A DNA stretch of 8,806 nucleotides, taken from NCBI GenBank assembly GCA_017453605.1, contig JAFTEP010000101.1:1-8806 (forward strand), read 5' to 3'. The translations under genes and the position numbers were made by a program. The notes under the pieces are model-generated. The model saw nothing but the letters and a program-made list of their open reading frames with translations. It had not been told where the DNA came from and did not search any database. This document shows positions 7,435 to 8,806 of this stretch, piece by piece. Each line of letters starts with the position of its first letter. The first letter of the stretch is position 1. This stretch comes from Clostridia bacterium. GTDB taxonomy: Bacteria > Bacillota > Clostridia > Oscillospirales > SIG627.

Positions 7435-8315
7435 CCTTTTATTTCTCCGATCCTTATCATTTCGAGCTTCACGTTTTCTTTTGCCTTTTCGGTTATCGGC
7501 GACATATAGTCCTGCGCAAAATCGCCCTCGTAGCCCAAAAGGTTCATCGAGTGAGTGAAAGACGGCATGAGATCGTTTTTAATAAAGCAGTCTCTGAGAG
7601 ACGTGATGTTGTCAAGACATTTCGCCGCGGTCCCGTAGTCCTTTTTTTCGAGCGCCTTGAACATCCGGGAGGTGTTTTTCGGCGTGCAGGAGAGCATGCC
7701 GTCTAAGCAGTTGTCGATCCCGCTCCTGTAAGCGACGTCAAACGAGTCGAGCCCGGAATAGACCGTGATGAAATCCTCCGGCACGTCGGGGTTTCTTTTG
7801 AGATTTCTGAACATCACAAGATCCGCCGATTTGATCCCTATGAAGTTCGGCACGGTCTTTATGAGTTCGAGGACCATGGCAGGAGTGATCTTCGACTGCG
7901 TCACCACGGGAAGATCGTAGAGCAGGATCTTGTGATCTGTCAGCGCCGCGCAGCCTTTAAAAAAGTTCATCATCTGCTCTCTTGTTGCCGGACTGTAAAA
8001 CGGAGCGGTAAAGACGAATCCCGCGGCGTCGCTGTCCTCCAGCGGCGCGATCCTCTTTTTCACTCTCGCCAGCGACGTGTCCATAGCTCCGATGAAAACG
8101 GGGACTCTTCCCGCCGCCTCGTCGAGCGCGGTTAGCGCGACCGAAGGATAGACGTCGTCTCTTATGAACGCTTCTATCCCCATACTGCCTAAGCACAGAA
8201 GCCCCACCGCGCCCGCCGCGATCTGGTCGCCGACGTGCTTTCTGAGGCTCTTTTCAACAAGATTTCCGTCTTTGTCTAAAGGTGTCCCCAGTGCGGGAAC
8301 AAAACCGGGTCTCAT
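7431..8315 (-). CDS. DapA/NanA superfamily aldolase or lyase (class I, Schiff base)
   Basis: A 294-residue TIM-barrel enzyme, the usual length for the dihydrodipicolinate synthase/N-acetylneuraminate lyase superfamily. The Schiff-base lysine is K162 (FIGIKSAD), the catalytic tyrosine Y133 is in LLYDLP, and Y107 is in APFYSP. Two points argue against lysine biosynthesis: the DapA arginine after the YNVP segment is absent (YDLPVVTQSK), and the gene lies in a catabolic operon beside a YhcH-type gene. The carboxylate-binding motif is G43-S-M-G-I instead of the common G-S/T-T-G-E, so the active site is unusual. Probable role: reversible cleavage of a 2-keto-3-deoxy sugar acid to pyruvate and an aldehyde, or a related dehydration. 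The ATG at 8315 gives the typical family N-terminus (GFVPALGTPLD) but has only a weak ribosome site. It lies 33 bases after the regulator stop and overlaps the next gene by 4 bases. Confidence 0.92.
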   Translation of the reverse strand: MRPGFVPALGTPLDKDGNLVEKSLRKHVGDQIAAGAVGLLCLGSMGIEAFIRDDVYPSVALTALDEAAGRVPVFIGAMDTSLARVKKRIAPLEDSDAAGFVFTAPFYSPATREQMMNFFKGCAALTDHKILLYDLPVVTQSKITPAMVLELIKTVPNFIGIKSADLVMFRNLKRNPDVPEDFITVYSGLDSFDVAYRSGIDNCLDGMLSCTPKNTSRMFKALEKKDYGTAAKCLDNITSLRDCFIKNDLMPSFTHSMNLLGYEGDFAQDYMSPITEKAKENVKLEMIRIGEIKG

Positions 8316-8326
8316 AGTATATACAA
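8315..8326 (-). promoter_or_regulatory. Possible operator-like palindrome next to the aldolase start
   Basis: The minus strand reads TTGTATATACTA, containing the perfect 8-base palindrome GTATATAC (8317-8324). It resembles the TTGTATATACAA-type palindromes bound by some GntR- and LacI-type repressors, matching 10 of 12 positions. It ends at the first base of the aldolase ATG, where a bound repressor could block transcription or ribosome entry. The match could be chance in a short AT-rich gap. No clear hairpin terminator or separate promoter is visible in the 33-base interval. Confidence 0.25.
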
Positions 8327-8348
8327 CTCGCTTTCTTAAAAATTATTA

Positions 8349-8806
8349 TTAAAGTTTTGTTTTTCTCGCCTCTCCGACGCTGTCCCTCAAAAAGACTCTG
8401 CACTTCATCACGATATGCTGTCTTGATCCGGAACGGGGATTTTTCATCCTCTTCTCAAGGAGCTCCCAGGCGATCTGACAGATCTCCTCCGTGTCGCAGG
8501 CGATGCTCGACAGCGGGGGAGTGGCGTCCCTTATCGGGTTGAGGTTGTCGACGCCGATCACGGAGAAATCCTCCGGGATCCTGAAGCCTTTTTCTTTCAG
8601 GCTTTTCATCGCCCCGAAGGCTATATTGTCGTACGCGCAGATGAGCGCCGTGCACTCGGGGAATTTTTCAGTTACCTTTTCGGCTCCGTCCTCTCCTGCT
8701 CTCTCGAACCTGAACGGACTGTCGTAGACGAAATGAGCGCAGTCGTTATATTCTTTCATCGCGGCGATAAAGCTCTGTTCTCTCGGCTCGGACAGCTCTT
8801 CGCCTA
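8349..8806 (-). CDS. LacI family transcriptional regulator, 5' end cut by window edge
   Basis: Only the C-terminal 151 residues are present; the helix-turn-helix and the first sensor subdomain lie beyond the right edge. The frame runs open to the edge (GEELSEPREQSFIAAM...), so the ATG at 8759 is internal and not the start. The sensor-domain hallmarks are clear: ALICAYDNIAFGAMKSLKEKG, then RIPEDFSVIGVDNL, then PPLSSIACDTEEICQIAWELL. These belong to the PurR/LacI periplasmic-binding-like fold that binds the inducing sugar or its metabolite. It lies directly upstream of the aldolase on the same strand and is the best candidate for the operon's local regulator, probably a repressor released by a pathway sugar. 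It ends with TAA, 33 bases before the aldolase start, with no visible terminator, so read-through from the regulator is possible. Confidence 0.92.
   Translation of the reverse strand, partial: GEELSEPREQSFIAAMKEYNDCAHFVYDSPFRFERAGEDGAEKVTEKFPECTALICAYDNIAFGAMKSLKEKGFRIPEDFSVIGVDNLNPIRDATPPLSSIACDTEEICQIAWELLEKRMKNPRSGSRQHIVMKCRVFLRDSVGEARKTKL

Noticed and set aside
7431..8315. Assignment of the aldolase as DapA of lysine biosynthesis
   Set aside because: The DapA arginine after the catalytic tyrosine segment is missing, the carboxylate motif differs, and the neighbours are catabolic.
8349..8759. A complete 136-residue gene starting at 8759
   Set aside because: The frame stays open to the window edge and the upstream residues fit a LacI sensor domain, so this is the tail of a longer regulator.

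Overview
The window carries eight protein-coding genes, all on the minus strand, packed almost without gaps. They read as one catabolic operon that is cut at both edges. In transcription order (right to left) they are: the C-terminal part of a LacI-family regulator; a DapA/NanA-type aldolase or lyase; a YhcH/YjgK/YiaL (DUF386) protein; an unrecognised cysteine-containing protein of 312 residues; a GH43-type glycosidase with a C-terminal carbohydrate-binding-like domain; a CapA/PGA_cap-type metallophosphatase-like protein; an M20 (peptidase T-like) metallopeptidase; and the N-terminal 682 residues of a GH78 alpha-L-rhamnosidase. No plus-strand gene, RNA gene, mobile element, repeat array or CRISPR was seen, and no gap between genes exceeds about 40 bases.

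The base composition is moderate, near half GC. AGA/AGG arginine and ATA isoleucine codons are frequent, Shine-Dalgarno sites are strong and A-rich (GGAGG-A(n)), and the operon is compact. The protein families suit a glycan-foraging anaerobe of the Firmicutes, probably an uncultured gut or rumen Clostridia lineage. This placement is inferred from style and gene content, not from a marker gene.

The working picture is as follows. The glycosidases and the peptidase show no signal peptide or membrane segment, so they should act in the cytoplasm on imported oligosaccharides. GH78 would release rhamnose and GH43 probably arabinose or xylose. The aldolase next to a YhcH-type protein recalls sialic-acid catabolism, where YhcH is reported to supply the open-chain form of the 2-keto-3-deoxy sugar acid to NanA. 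Beside plant-cell-wall glycosidases, the substrate may instead be another 2-keto-3-deoxy acid, such as Kdo or Dha of rhamnogalacturonan II; this is a hypothesis only. The aldolase, YhcH-type and 312-residue genes are joined by ATGA overlaps, which suggests that the unknown protein works with the other two. It appears to contain two divergent copies of a Cys-Pro-containing module and is the most novel item here. The roles of the CapA-like protein and the M20 peptidase in a sugar operon are unexplained. No transporter, kinase or isomerase is in view; these may lie outside the window.
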